Shown: positions 43,539 through 52,553 of the stretch, piece after piece
Numbering within the stretch: the first letter of the stretch is position 1
Layout of the letters: every line of letters begins with the position of its first letter
From: M0103 sp040386155
Lineage (GTDB): Bacteria; Bacteroidota; Bacteroidia; Flavobacteriales_D; Crocinitomicaceae
DNA: 64,000 nt
Direction of reading: 5' to 3'
Assembly: GCA_040386155.1 (NCBI GenBank)
Contig: JAZKFZ010000003.1
Coordinates: 558,001-622,000 of the forward strand
The notes under the pieces: model-generated
Database searches by the model: none
The model's input: only the letters and a program-made list of their open reading frames with translations
What the model was told of the DNA's origin: nothing
Translations under genes and position numbers: made by a program

Positions 43539-46223
43539 GTGAACAATTTAAAAGCTTCCATCCTATTCATCCTTACTGGTTTTTACAGTTTCGGTCAATT
43601 TTCTGTTTGTTTAGGTACTGACATTACAGTTTGCCCTGGACAAAGTGTAACAATTAACAACTGTAACCCTAGCCAAGTTGGATCTGGTACTGTATTGAAC
43701 AACCCAACAGCTGTGTCTTTATCAGATGATATGTGGTCTGGAGTGATTCCAATTGGTTTTGGATTCAATTTCTATGGTACAAACTACACTAATTGTGTAA
43801 TTGGTTCTAACGGTTTAATTTCTTTCAATACTGCAAATGCAAACACGGGTTGTGCATGGTCACTTGGTGGCATGGGAACATTACCACAAACTGGACTTAA
43901 TGCTGCAAGAAACGCTGCGAGTATTTGTTACCAAGATATTAACCCTGGAGTTGGTGGGCAAATTGTATATAAAACAATTGGTACTGCGCCAAATCGAGAA
44001 TTTTATGTGTTGTACGCAAACGTTCCGATGTTTAGCTCAGGAGAATGTACATATATGTGTGCTATCTTTTTTGAAACATCAAATACTATTGAATACCACA
44101 TCGGGAACAAGCCCATTTCTACGTGGAATGGTGGTTTAGCAATTCAAGCAACTGAAAACGCTGCTGGAACTGTTGCTCATGTTACTCCTGGTAGAAACAA
44201 CACTCAGTGGACTGCATTTCAGGATGGTAGAATGTATACACCTACTGCTCCTAATAATACCTCCGCATACACAATTGCACAAATTCCTTACAAAGCAATT
44301 ATTTCTGGAAATGCAAATTATGTTTGGCAAAGTACAACAGGACAAACATTCCCTTATAATAATGGAGCTTTGAACCTTACCAATGTGCAAGCGGGAACTA
44401 CGGGATATTTCTTGACTGTTACAGGTTCTGGATGTAGTGCTGGATTAGGTGCTGTATCTGATACTACATGGGTAACTGCCGCAAACGTTTCTGCCTCAAC
44501 TTCTCATACACCAGATATTTGTTCTTCAGGACAAGGAACCGTAACTGTAACACCTACTTCTGGGATTGCTCCTTATACTTTTAACTGGCCGGCGCTAGGA
44601 TCACAAGCACAAACTGTTACTGGCGTTACTTCTGGACCTTATGTTGTTCAAATGACGGATGCTAACGGTTGTGTAGGTACAGCAACGGTGATCGTTTCTA
44701 ATACTCCTGCAACGTACAGTTCTTCGACAACGGTAGTAAGTTGTCCAGGTGGCGCTGATGGTACTGCAACAGCTACAATGACTCCTCAATTAGGAACAGT
44801 ATCATACCTATGGAATGATCCAGCAGCACAAACAACTCAAACGGCTACTGGTCTATCTGCAGGGACGTATTCTTGTGCAATTTCTTCAAGTGTTGGATGT
44901 AATTCAACAGTGAATGTTACAATTACTGAAATACCAGGAATGGTTGCTACATTAGTTAGTACTTCAGATGTTACATGTAATTCTGGAAACGATGGGATGA
45001 TAGAGATTTCGGTAGCGCAAGGAACTGCTCCTTACACCTATTCATGGGATAATTCAACATCAACACTAGCAAGTGCAAATGATTTAATGGTGGGAAGTCA
45101 CACCGTTACAATTATGGATGCTAATTCATGTGTTATCACTCATTCTGAAATTCTTGCTGAGCCTGCACCGCTTTCAATTGTTACTTTAACTCCTGATACT
45201 CAAATTTGTTCAGAAGCAACAGCAACATTAGATGTAACAGGAGCGGGTGGTTCGTCACCTTATATTTATACTTGGTTTGAAAATGGAGTTCAAGTTGGCA
45301 CTGGAGCTCAAATCACCGTTGATCCACTTAACACAAACACTACTTATTGTGTTACTTTATCAGAGCAATGTGGATCTCCAACAAAAGACAGCTGTATGTT
45401 GGTTTATTTCCCAACACCAATTGTTCCAACTTTGACACCTGATAAAACTGAATCATGTATGCCTGGAGATTTTGTCTTCTCAAACACTTCAGCAAATGGA
45501 GCAGAGATTGCAACTATGTCTATCTTATTCTCTGAAGGAACTGGAGCACTTTTAAATGGGTTAGAGTCTTTCTCAACAACATTTGAAGATCCTAATACCT
45601 ACTCTGTTGACATGACAGTAACATCAATTTATGGGTGTATTTATACGAATTCTCATACCAACCTAGTTGAAGTATTGCAGAATCCAACAGCGAATTTCAC
45701 ATTCTCTGCAAATCCAACTACATTCTTCGAAACAGCAATTTCTGTTCACGATATGTCGTCGTATGATGTTGCTCAATGGGATTGGTACAGTCCTGGGTCT
45801 AACCCATCAGACGCCACTGGTGAGCATGCAAATTTCATGTTCCCTGACGGTGAAGTTGGACAATATCCAATAACGTTAACAGTGACTACCGCATTAGGAT
45901 GTACTGACACAATTACTAAATTTTTAAATGTTGTTCCCGCAATATTATTTTATGCTCCAAACACATTTACACCAGATGATGATGAGTACAATCAAAATTG
46001 GGAGTACTTTGTTTCAGGAATCGATATCTATGATTTCGTTTTAACCATCTACAACCGTTGGGGTGAATTGATCTGGGAAACACATGATCCATCAGCAAGT
46101 TGGGATGGAACTTACGATGGAAAAATTGTTCAATCAGGTGGTTACGTGTGGAAAGCTATTGTTAAAGATCCATTGACTGACGACAAAAAAGAATTCGGAG
46201 GAGCTATCAATGTTCTACGATAA
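43539..46223 (+). CDS. Large SprB-repeat surface protein with type B T9SS sorting domain
   Basis: An 894-residue secreted protein that starts with GTG at 43539 (MNNLKASILFILTGFYSFGQ signal). A nidogen-like beta-rich domain (about 50-260) is followed by three SprB-type repeats (about 310-540) with the pattern CxGxxGxxxxxxxGxxPYxxxW, then Ig/PKD-like sections (about 540-790). The last ~90 residues (FYAPNTFTPDDDEYNQ ... YNRWGELIWE ... SGGYVWKAIV) are the gliding-motility-associated C-terminal (CHU_C, type B) sorting domain. Export by T9SS and attachment or release at the outer surface are expected. A hairpin terminator follows. Confidence 0.9.
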   Translation: MNNLKASILFILTGFYSFGQFSVCLGTDITVCPGQSVTINNCNPSQVGSGTVLNNPTAVSLSDDMWSGVIPIGFGFNFYGTNYTNCVIGSNGLISFNTANANTGCAWSLGGMGTLPQTGLNAARNAASICYQDINPGVGGQIVYKTIGTAPNREFYVLYANVPMFSSGECTYMCAIFFETSNTIEYHIGNKPISTWNGGLAIQATENAAGTVAHVTPGRNNTQWTAFQDGRMYTPTAPNNTSAYTIAQIPYKAIISGNANYVWQSTTGQTFPYNNGALNLTNVQAGTTGYFLTVTGSGCSAGLGAVSDTTWVTAANVSASTSHTPDICSSGQGTVTVTPTSGIAPYTFNWPALGSQAQTVTGVTSGPYVVQMTDANGCVGTATVIVSNTPATYSSSTTVVSCPGGADGTATATMTPQLGTVSYLWNDPAAQTTQTATGLSAGTYSCAISSSVGCNSTVNVTITEIPGMVATLVSTSDVTCNSGNDGMIEISVAQGTAPYTYSWDNSTSTLASANDLMVGSHTVTIMDANSCVITHSEILAEPAPLSIVTLTPDTQICSEATATLDVTGAGGSSPYIYTWFENGVQVGTGAQITVDPLNTNTTYCVTLSEQCGSPTKDSCMLVYFPTPIVPTLTPDKTESCMPGDFVFSNTSANGAEIATMSILFSEGTGALLNGLESFSTTFEDPNTYSVDMTVTSIYGCIYTNSHTNLVEVLQNPTANFTFSANPTTFFETAISVHDMSSYDVAQWDWYSPGSNPSDATGEHANFMFPDGEVGQYPITLTVTTALGCTDTITKFLNVVPAILFYAPNTFTPDDDEYNQNWEYFVSGIDIYDFVLTIYNRWGELIWETHDPSASWDGTYDGKIVQSGGYVWKAIVKDPLTDDKKEFGGAINVLR

Positions 46224-46241
46224 GAACACCTAAGTAATTGG

Positions 46242-46274
46242 AAACCTTCTTGATGTATCAAGAAGGTTTTTTTT
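46242..46274 (+). terminator. Rho-independent terminator of the SprB-repeat gene
   Basis: A perfect 13-bp palindromic stem AAACCTTCTTGAT/ATCAAGAAGGTTT, followed by a T-tract, 18 bp after the stop codon. Confidence 0.9.
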
Positions 46275-46330
46275 ATGTCAAAAATGCACTTTTCTTTGTT
46301 TTTAAATGTTACTTTTTAAACATTAAGTGT

Positions 46331-46338
46331 TATTTTTG
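46331..46338 (+). promoter_or_regulatory. -7 box TATTTTTG of the M48 protease gene
   Basis: Exact TAnnTTTG match, 15 bp ahead of the ATG at 46354. Confidence 0.5.
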
Positions 46339-46353
46339 GTGCAATCTAAATAA

Positions 46354-47808
46354 ATGATGAAATTTAGCATACTGACGCTTTTATTATTATTTTCTTTCCA
46401 TTTAAAGGCGCAAGTAGTTAACCGATTTGTGGAATCAGAGTTGCAAACAGAAATACCTGATCTGCAAGCACTTCTTGACGCATCTAGCTTAGAAAAAAAA
46501 TCATTTGTAGAAGGATTAAGCCTTGCTCCTAAGGAGAAAATTTCAATCATTAAAGAATTAAATAGTTCAAAAACCACCATTGAGAAAATGGTTAAAAATG
46601 GAGACATTATTGCAAGTGGCCCCATCTTTAATTTTGTGGATAGCCTTTTAAGTGCTATTAAATCGAAAAACAGCGAGATTTCAAGCAAAGCTCAAATCTA
46701 TATTGTTCGCGATCTTTCTGCAAATGCTTTTAACACTGGAGATAATATAATTTTTTTCAATCTTGGCCTACTCTATCGATTAAAAACTGTGGAGGAAATC
46801 ATCTACGTAATTTGTCACGAATTGGGTCATGACCTTTTAGATCACGGAATGAAATCGGTTGTTGGTAGTAGAGAATTGTTTTACAACGATAGTATCAAAA
46901 AGGAAATGAGAGGTAGACTTCAAAGAAGATATGGTACAGTTTCAGGAATTAATGAGCTCATGATTCCTTTATTGGTTGCCAATCAAAAGAATTCTAGAGA
47001 CCATGAATATGAAGCTGACTCATTGGGATTTGCAATGTATAGAAAAATGAATCTCAACTTAAATCATCCGATAAACACTTTTGATGTATTCAAAAATATA
47101 GGTCATGAAAGAAGTGTTGAATGGGATCAGAAAAACCCATTTTTAAAGTACTGTTCAATTGACACAAATCAAATTAAAGGAAAATACAAAGGATCATCCA
47201 TGGGTTCATTTACTGCTGAAAAAAAGCCTTACGAAGAAGAATTAAAATCACATCCTTACGAAGATGAGCGAAAAGTTGCATTGTTGAGACAAGTTGATAC
47301 GAAAGTTGACACTTTATCCGTTTCGAAAAACAACAGCTGGAAATTTTGGATTGAAAATGAAATGATCCATGAAGCTTTTCGTCAACAAGACCTAACACAA
47401 ATGACCTACTATATTTTACATTCTGAACCTTCTTATATTGATTCAAGCTATGTAAATGAACTATTTGCGATGAGTTACATGATTTTTGCCTACACTAAAG
47501 AATCAAAGCAGACGGGTGCTTGGCTCGGATTTTCTAATAGAGATAAAGACAATGAATACAATGATGTTCTAGAGTATTTGCGCAAGCTAACTCCACTTCA
47601 AACTTTTGAAATAGCGAGTTGTCTTGGTACTAAAATGAATGATCTAAAAATGAAGACCTATTTTTCTGCTTTTCAGGCAGCATATGAAATGAATCATGAA
47701 CAGTTTAAAGTTCAATTTCAAAAGATTAGAGAATTTGATCAAGTGTCAGTACTTTACAGAATGCTGCTTGACCATAATAACAAATATCGTTTAACCCTTA
47801 AATTTTAA
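46354..47808 (+). CDS. M48-family metalloprotease, secreted
   Basis: A 484-residue exported protease with a signal peptide (MMKFSILTLLLLFSFHLKA). The zinc site is VICHELGHDLLDHG (HExxH), with a downstream acidic ligand in NSRDHEYEADSLGF. This is the peptidase M48 (Oma1/HtpX/BepA-type) arrangement. The N-terminal ~130 residues are a helical prodomain-like part and the C-terminal ~200 residues are a helix-rich region of unknown type. It may degrade misfolded outer-membrane proteins or process lipoproteins, by analogy with BepA. The next gene begins 3 bp after the stop codon. Confidence 0.85.
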   Translation: MMKFSILTLLLLFSFHLKAQVVNRFVESELQTEIPDLQALLDASSLEKKSFVEGLSLAPKEKISIIKELNSSKTTIEKMVKNGDIIASGPIFNFVDSLLSAIKSKNSEISSKAQIYIVRDLSANAFNTGDNIIFFNLGLLYRLKTVEEIIYVICHELGHDLLDHGMKSVVGSRELFYNDSIKKEMRGRLQRRYGTVSGINELMIPLLVANQKNSRDHEYEADSLGFAMYRKMNLNLNHPINTFDVFKNIGHERSVEWDQKNPFLKYCSIDTNQIKGKYKGSSMGSFTAEKKPYEEELKSHPYEDERKVALLRQVDTKVDTLSVSKNNSWKFWIENEMIHEAFRQQDLTQMTYYILHSEPSYIDSSYVNELFAMSYMIFAYTKESKQTGAWLGFSNRDKDNEYNDVLEYLRKLTPLQTFEIASCLGTKMNDLKMKTYFSAFQAAYEMNHEQFKVQFQKIREFDQVSVLYRMLLDHNNKYRLTLKF

Positions 47809-47811
47809 TGC

Positions 47812-49398
47812 ATGAAAATTAAATCAATGGCGATTGCCATGTTACTAACCATTTCTTCTGGAATTGCAAATGCACAAACTGCAGAGATTCCAAACGTTTT
47901 GAAAATCAGAAATGCTAGATCAAATGGTACGATCAAAAAGCAAAATGAAATTGCTGGCTATTACACTTTTTACTTCAAGGAAAAAGCTGACAAGAAAAAT
48001 AGTGCGTACGAAGTTCGTATTTCTGACAATGAACTAAACACGATCAATACTTTCGAGTTGGTTCGTCCAAAAGCTACCATATTAATGGAAACGGTTTACA
48101 ATGGCGAAGCATTGATGTTCTTTTTCTATGACCAAAAGACAGGTTATGAATTTGTAACTTATTCTTTAGATGGAAAGAAATTAGGATCTAGCTTAGTAAC
48201 TAAAGATGCAATTTCAATGTTTGACTTGCAAGCTACGATCGCTTCTTCATCAAGTGAAGGAGATAACACAACTATGTACCCGGTAGAAGGAGAAGGATTT
48301 GTTCGTCAACGCTTTACAAAGAATAAGAAAATGGCATTTGAAATTGCACGTTTTGATAATAAAGCGAAAGAAGTATGGACATATAGTTCTGCAAAAGAAT
48401 CAAAGTTGGTAGAGTACATCGATGTCAATGAGGTTACTGACAAGTATGTGACCGCTACAGTTTATCGCAAAAAATCGTTGATGACTAATAAAGCTAATCT
48501 TGCTTTTTTGATTTTGGATGTAAATACTGGAAAATTGATCGCTGAATTACCAATGGGTAACGAAGACGAAGGTAAGAAATCAGTCGTAAAATCTTTCGTT
48601 GACAATCAAATGAACAAAATTGTTTTAATTGGAGAATACTATGATGCGGGAGACGACATCTACAAAGACAAAAGCCAAGGTTTATACGTTCAAGATGTTT
48701 CTTTTGATGGCAAAATTCTTGGTGAAACAGAATATTCTTGGAAAACGGACATTGCTAAATTCATGAAAGAAACAATGGATGAAGAGGACAAAAAAGACAA
48801 ACGCCCTTACAATTTCTTCTGGCATGATGTTATCCGTGGAGCTAACGGACACCTTTATTTAATTGGAGAACAATACAAAAAGCAAATCAGTGCCGCAGGT
48901 GTTGGTCTGGGTGTTTTAGCCTCAGCTACTGGCGGTGATTCAAATGTTGCTGCGATAGAAGTACTCATTGCAAACATGGTTGTTGTTGAGCTGGGTGCTA
49001 AAAATGAATTAACAAAAATCGACATCGTACCAAAAAGAAAAACGAGAGTTCAGCTTGAACAAGGTGCTGGAATGGTTTCAATCGTTAAATTGGGTCTAAT
49101 TCTTAAAGCACAGGGCGACTTCGATTATTCATTTACATCCCGTGAAAAAGATGCTGATAAGTTTACAGTTATTTACACTGATGGGAATAGAAAAGAAGAA
49201 AAAGGTTCAACAAAATCAGATGTAATGTTAGGTGTTATTCACGTTGAAAATGGCGCAGTGAAAAACGATCGTATCGGAGTTAACTTTGACTCATGGTATT
49301 GGTGGATTCGTCAAGCAAAACCAGGTTTCATTCTGTTGGGTGAATATGCTCGAAAAGAAAAAGTAATTAAATTGCGCTTAGAACAAGTGGCATATTAA
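47812..49398 (+). CDS. Secreted beta-rich protein of unknown function (DUF6770-like)
   Basis: A 528-residue exported protein (signal ending IANAQ). The mature part has many propeller-type beta strands with the pattern D..GKxxGSxxVTKD and YYDAGDDIYKDKSQGLYVQDVSFDGKILGETEYSW, plus RPYNFFWHDVIRGANGHLYLIGEQYK. It resembles a Bacteroidota-only family catalogued as DUF6770, though I hold this family name with moderate confidence. No catalytic motif. It lies 3 bp behind the M48 protease gene, so a shared envelope role is likely. A strong terminator follows. Confidence 0.6.
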   Translation: MKIKSMAIAMLLTISSGIANAQTAEIPNVLKIRNARSNGTIKKQNEIAGYYTFYFKEKADKKNSAYEVRISDNELNTINTFELVRPKATILMETVYNGEALMFFFYDQKTGYEFVTYSLDGKKLGSSLVTKDAISMFDLQATIASSSSEGDNTTMYPVEGEGFVRQRFTKNKKMAFEIARFDNKAKEVWTYSSAKESKLVEYIDVNEVTDKYVTATVYRKKSLMTNKANLAFLILDVNTGKLIAELPMGNEDEGKKSVVKSFVDNQMNKIVLIGEYYDAGDDIYKDKSQGLYVQDVSFDGKILGETEYSWKTDIAKFMKETMDEEDKKDKRPYNFFWHDVIRGANGHLYLIGEQYKKQISAAGVGLGVLASATGGDSNVAAIEVLIANMVVVELGAKNELTKIDIVPKRKTRVQLEQGAGMVSIVKLGLILKAQGDFDYSFTSREKDADKFTVIYTDGNRKEEKGSTKSDVMLGVIHVENGAVKNDRIGVNFDSWYWWIRQAKPGFILLGEYARKEKVIKLRLEQVAY

Positions 49399-49415
49399 TT
49401 TTCTAATAAAATTGG

Positions 49416-49449
49416 AAAAGGGCTTTCAAAATGAAAGCCCTTTTTTTTT
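49416..49449 (+). terminator. Rho-independent terminator
   Basis: A perfect 13-bp stem AAAAGGGCTTTCA/TGAAAGCCCTTTT with a 3-nt loop and a T-tract, 17 bp after the preceding stop codon. Confidence 0.92.
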
Positions 49450-49485
49450 GGCATTATTTTTTCAAAGCAATTATACAATTATTAG

Positions 49486-49493
49486 TAAGTTTG
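49486..49493 (+). promoter_or_regulatory. -7 box TAAGTTTG of the DUF4197 gene
   Basis: Exact TAnnTTTG match, 16 bp ahead of the ATG at 49510. Confidence 0.5.
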
Positions 49494-49509
49494 ATAAAAA
49501 ATTGATCAC

Positions 49510-50256
49510 ATGAAAAACCGATACATCCTACCTCTTTTTGTTACTGCATTTTTGATCACTACCTCTTGTGATACATTAGAGCAAGTAGCTCAAGTTATCA
49601 CTTCTCCTGGTACAGGAGGTACTCAATCTAATTTAACTGATGAAGAAGTAAATAGTGGCTTGAAAGAAGCACTAACAGTTGGAATTACAAATTCAGTGAA
49701 TTTAACGTCATTAACCGATGGCTTCTGGAAAAATGCAGAAATAAAATTACCCTTTCCTCAAGATGCATTGAAAGTGAGAGAGAAAGCACTTGATTGGGGA
49801 CTTGACGGCCAAGTTGAGAAATTTGAAATGACACTGAACCGTGCAGCTGAGGAAGCAACTAAAGAAGCGGCTCCAATTTTTAAAAATGCAATTACAAGCA
49901 TGACTTTTCAAGATGTTTGGGGAGTTCTTAAAGGAGGAAACGGTGCTGCAACAAAATACCTAAGAGACAAAACTACAGCTCAATTGGTGGAAGCATTTGC
50001 TCCCAAAGTTGCTACGGCCATAGAAAAAGTAAAATTGACGGATTACTGGAATCCAATTATCACAAAATACAATGCTGCAATGAATATCACTGGGGGACAG
50101 CAATTGAATCCGGATTTAAATAAATTTGTAACTGAAAGAGCAATTGCAGGCTTATTCACGATGGTTGAGAAAGAAGAAAATAAAATTCGTTTAGATCCTG
50201 TCGCTCGAGTTTCAGATCTTTTGCAAAAAGTGTTCGGTAGTATCACAGGAAATTAA
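49510..50256 (+). CDS. DUF4197 lipoprotein
   Basis: A 248-residue exported lipoprotein (lipobox LITTSC, Cys20) of the DUF4197 family. LTDEEVNSGLKEALTVGITNSV, FPQDALKVREKALDWG and MTFQDVWGVLKGGNGAATKYLRDKT match the family, which is common in Bacteroidota and Proteobacteria and has no known function. It is alpha-helical after the signal. The next gene starts 5 bp behind its stop codon, so it is probably cotranscribed with the nucleoside phosphorylase gene. Confidence 0.9.
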   Translation: MKNRYILPLFVTAFLITTSCDTLEQVAQVITSPGTGGTQSNLTDEEVNSGLKEALTVGITNSVNLTSLTDGFWKNAEIKLPFPQDALKVREKALDWGLDGQVEKFEMTLNRAAEEATKEAAPIFKNAITSMTFQDVWGVLKGGNGAATKYLRDKTTAQLVEAFAPKVATAIEKVKLTDYWNPIITKYNAAMNITGGQQLNPDLNKFVTERAIAGLFTMVEKEENKIRLDPVARVSDLLQKVFGSITGN

Positions 50257-50261
50257 TCCCA

Positions 50262-51125
50262 ATGCATTACGCTCCCTCAGAATTGGTACTCAATGATAAA
50301 GGTCAAGTTTATCATTTAGGACTTTCGCCTGATCAAATTGCTGATACTATTTTACTTGTTGGTGATCAAGATCGTGTGGAAATGATTTCAACTTTTTTTG
50401 ATTCAATTACGCATAAGAGTCAGCATCGGGAATTTGTTTGTCACACTGGAATTTATAATGGAAAAAGCATTTCTGCGATCTCCACTGGTATTGGAACGGA
50501 TAATATCGACATTGTTGTCAATGAATTGGATGCCCTTGTGAATATCAACTTGGTGGAACGCAGTAATAATGCTACTCCGAAATCATTGAATTTAATTCGA
50601 ATTGGAACGTGTGGAATATTACAAGCAGATATTCCAGTTCATTCTTACATTCTTTCTACACATGCGCTGGGATTGGATAATGTTGGTCACTTCTACGAGA
50701 TCGAAAGTTCCGAAATTGAGCAGGAAATTTTACATGAATTTAATAGTCAGGTAGACCTTCCCAATGCCGTTATCCCTTATTTTGTTGCTGCAAATGAAGG
50801 TTTGATCAACAAATTAATTTCTACACGCACCCATGAAGGAATCACAGTTACTTCAAGTGGGTTTTATGGTCCGCAAGGGCGTGAATTGCGATTAAAAACA
50901 AAAACAACGGGGCTCAATGAACAATTGACTAATTTCAGTTTTAAACATCATCAAGTAACAAATTTCGAGATGGAAAGTTCTGCGCTTTTCGCCATCGGAC
51001 GATCATTGGGACACCAATGTGCAACAATTTGTTTAGGTGTTGCGAATCGACCAAAAATGGAATTTTCTAAAGGCTACTCAAGCGAAATGTTAAGTTTGAT
51101 ACAATATGTTTTGGATCGAGTTTGA
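50262..51125 (+). CDS. Nucleoside phosphorylase (uridine/purine phosphorylase superfamily)
   Basis: A 287-residue cytosolic phosphorylase that splits a nucleoside with phosphate into base and ribose 1-phosphate. ILLVGDQDRVEMI, FVCHTGIYNGKSISAISTGIGTDNIDIVVNEL and LIRIGTCGILQADIPV are the phosphate- and ribose-binding motifs, and NFEMESSALFAIGRSLG holds the conserved ME-S base/ribose-binding region. The specific base (uridine or a purine) cannot be set. It links salvage to the guaA/guaB genes in this window. Confidence 0.88.
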   Translation: MHYAPSELVLNDKGQVYHLGLSPDQIADTILLVGDQDRVEMISTFFDSITHKSQHREFVCHTGIYNGKSISAISTGIGTDNIDIVVNELDALVNINLVERSNNATPKSLNLIRIGTCGILQADIPVHSYILSTHALGLDNVGHFYEIESSEIEQEILHEFNSQVDLPNAVIPYFVAANEGLINKLISTRTHEGITVTSSGFYGPQGRELRLKTKTTGLNEQLTNFSFKHHQVTNFEMESSALFAIGRSLGHQCATICLGVANRPKMEFSKGYSSEMLSLIQYVLDRV

Positions 51126-51149
51126 TGAAAATTGAGGTAGTTAGCAATC

Positions 51150-51236
51150 CCAATAGTTATTGGAACCCTAACTGGTAATTAATATCCCTAACCGGTAAGT
51201 AATATCGCTAACCAGTAAGTAAATTAGCTAACTTCC
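51150..51236. repeat. Convergent-spacer palindromic repeat, site C
   Basis: Three consecutive 20-bp units start at 51166, 51186 and 51206 (consensus C[CG]CTAAC[TC][GA]GTAA[TG]TAA[TA]T), and a fourth begins at 51226. The last full unit runs into GTAAATTAGCTAACTTCC (51219-51236), the diverged form of the 18-bp palindrome of sites A and B. A separate palindrome CCAATAGTTATTGG (51150-51163) lies in front. It is between the convergent nucleoside phosphorylase and cysteine-protease-fold genes. Confidence 0.8.
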
Positions 51237-51336
51237 TCAAAACTTGAATAGAAAATTACAACTAATTGATTAAGAATTAGTTTGGTACTACTAAAGCCTT
51301 GTACCTTCAAAAATATTCAAAATTCAATAGTTTTTT

Positions 51337-51810
51337 CTATTTAGAAACTGGACGATAAATCCAATAAGTACCTTTGGTAATATTCGAAAAATGCAAGCTA
51401 CTTGTACCAACTTTTCGACCAGTTGTACCTGTATTTTGGTGAATTAAAACCACTTCATTCTTAGCAGTAACTTCTAATATTATTGCCGTATGGTGATACA
51501 TTGTTTCCGTATACTTAACGTTACCTTTTTGGTACTTTATTACCACATTTTTGAATTGTATGATGTCACCCGGCATGAGACAAGCACCTTTCTCCAAGCA
51601 ATTTCCATAATTTAGAAGACCATCCCAAGTAGCCCCTGTTTCATCCAATACATATTTTGCTAAATCCCAACATTCACCACGAAGCACTTTCTTGCCCATT
51701 TTAGCGGAGGCGAGATCAACAATCTCCTGATTTAATGGATTTATTTCATCGCATTGCGCTAAAGCACTAAAACCAAATAGAATTCCAAAAAGAAAGGAGA
51801 AGTGTCGCAT
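51337..51810 (-). CDS. Secreted cysteine-protease-fold protein (CHAP/NlpC-like, BBC1/AIM3-like)
   Basis: A 157-residue exported protein (signal MRHFSFLFGILFGFSALAQ from ATG 51810). RGECWDLAKYVLDETGATW carries the candidate nucleophile Cys, and YHHTAIILEV the catalytic His, in the order of papain-like NlpC/P60 or CHAP folds; the GxCWDLA start resembles the BBC1/AIM3 group. PGDIIQFKNV is the typical DxxQ segment. It may cleave peptidoglycan or a surface peptide. It is separated from cutC by 32 bp on the same strand. Confidence 0.7.
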   Translation of the reverse strand: MRHFSFLFGILFGFSALAQCDEINPLNQEIVDLASAKMGKKVLRGECWDLAKYVLDETGATWDGLLNYGNCLEKGACLMPGDIIQFKNVVIKYQKGNVKYTETMYHHTAIILEVTAKNEVVLIHQNTGTTGRKVGTSSLHFSNITKGTYWIYRPVSK

Positions 51811-51842
51811 CATAAAACAACAACGCACTCCAAGTAAAAAAA

Positions 51843-52553
51843 TTACACTTTCCTTAAATTGGCAGCATCCAAAGTGCGTTTTACGCGTGCAGCATCCACC
51901 TTTAAAATATTTTCAGAAAACATCGATTCCTCATCTAATTGATACTTCACTGTTCCTGAAAAATGTACTGCAGCGGGTTGAATTATTTCGCAAATTTTTT
52001 TGATATTGGCAGCACTTACACCTCCTCCAGGCATTATTTCAATCTGACTATCCGCAAATTTCACCATCCTTTGCAAGATGGAGAAGCCAGCATCCACATT
52101 CAAAGACATTCCAGAAGAAAGAACACGCGTTACACCCAATTCAATCAAGGTTTCAAGTGAACGTTCCCAATCGATAGAATCATCAAAAGCTCGATGAAAA
52201 GTGACTTCCATGCCATTGGCTTTATTGATGATTTCAGCCACTACTTTTTTGTCAATTTCACCAGTTTCTGACAAAGCACCGATCACAATTCCTTTGACAC
52301 CAATTCGCGCACAACTTTTAACTTCTCGTAAGATAATCTCAATTTCATCCTCATTGTAGAAAAAACCTCCAGGTCGTGGACGAATTAATACGTGAGTTTC
52401 AATACCAAAAGCTTCGGCATATTCAATCATACCATAGGAGGGCGTTAATCCCCCCTGCTCTAAATTTTGACATAATTCAATTCTATCAAAATTTAACTCT
52501 TTCGCAATTTGGATGGCCTCCAATGACGCAGCACATAATTCAAACTTCATCAC
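51843..52553 (-). CDS. cutC: Copper homeostasis protein CutC-like TIM barrel
   Basis: A 236-residue cytosolic TIM-barrel protein of the CutC family. FELCAASLEAIQIAKELNFDRIELCQNLEQGGLTPS begins the fold, HVLIRPRPGGFFYNEDEI the second strand, and GIVIGALSETGEIDKK, EVTFHRAFDDSIDW, RVLSSGMSLN and EIMPGGGVSAANI follow. CutC was named for copper tolerance; its reaction is unsettled. It overlaps the end of the GH20 gene by 4 bp (ATGA), so it is coupled to it. Confidence 0.95.
   Translation of the reverse strand: MMKFELCAASLEAIQIAKELNFDRIELCQNLEQGGLTPSYGMIEYAEAFGIETHVLIRPRPGGFFYNEDEIEIILREVKSCARIGVKGIVIGALSETGEIDKKVVAEIINKANGMEVTFHRAFDDSIDWERSLETLIELGVTRVLSSGMSLNVDAGFSILQRMVKFADSQIEIMPGGGVSAANIKKICEIIQPAAVHFSGTVKYQLDEESMFSENILKVDAARVKRTLDAANLRKV

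Noticed and set aside
43539..46223. Other ORFs within the SprB-repeat gene, on both strands
   Set aside because: They are shadows of a highly repetitive gene, with cysteine- and threonine-rich compositions that do not resemble real proteins.
51166..51234. Possible CRISPR array
   Set aside because: The 20-bp units are contiguous without spacers, only about 3.4 copies are present and no cas gene is near.
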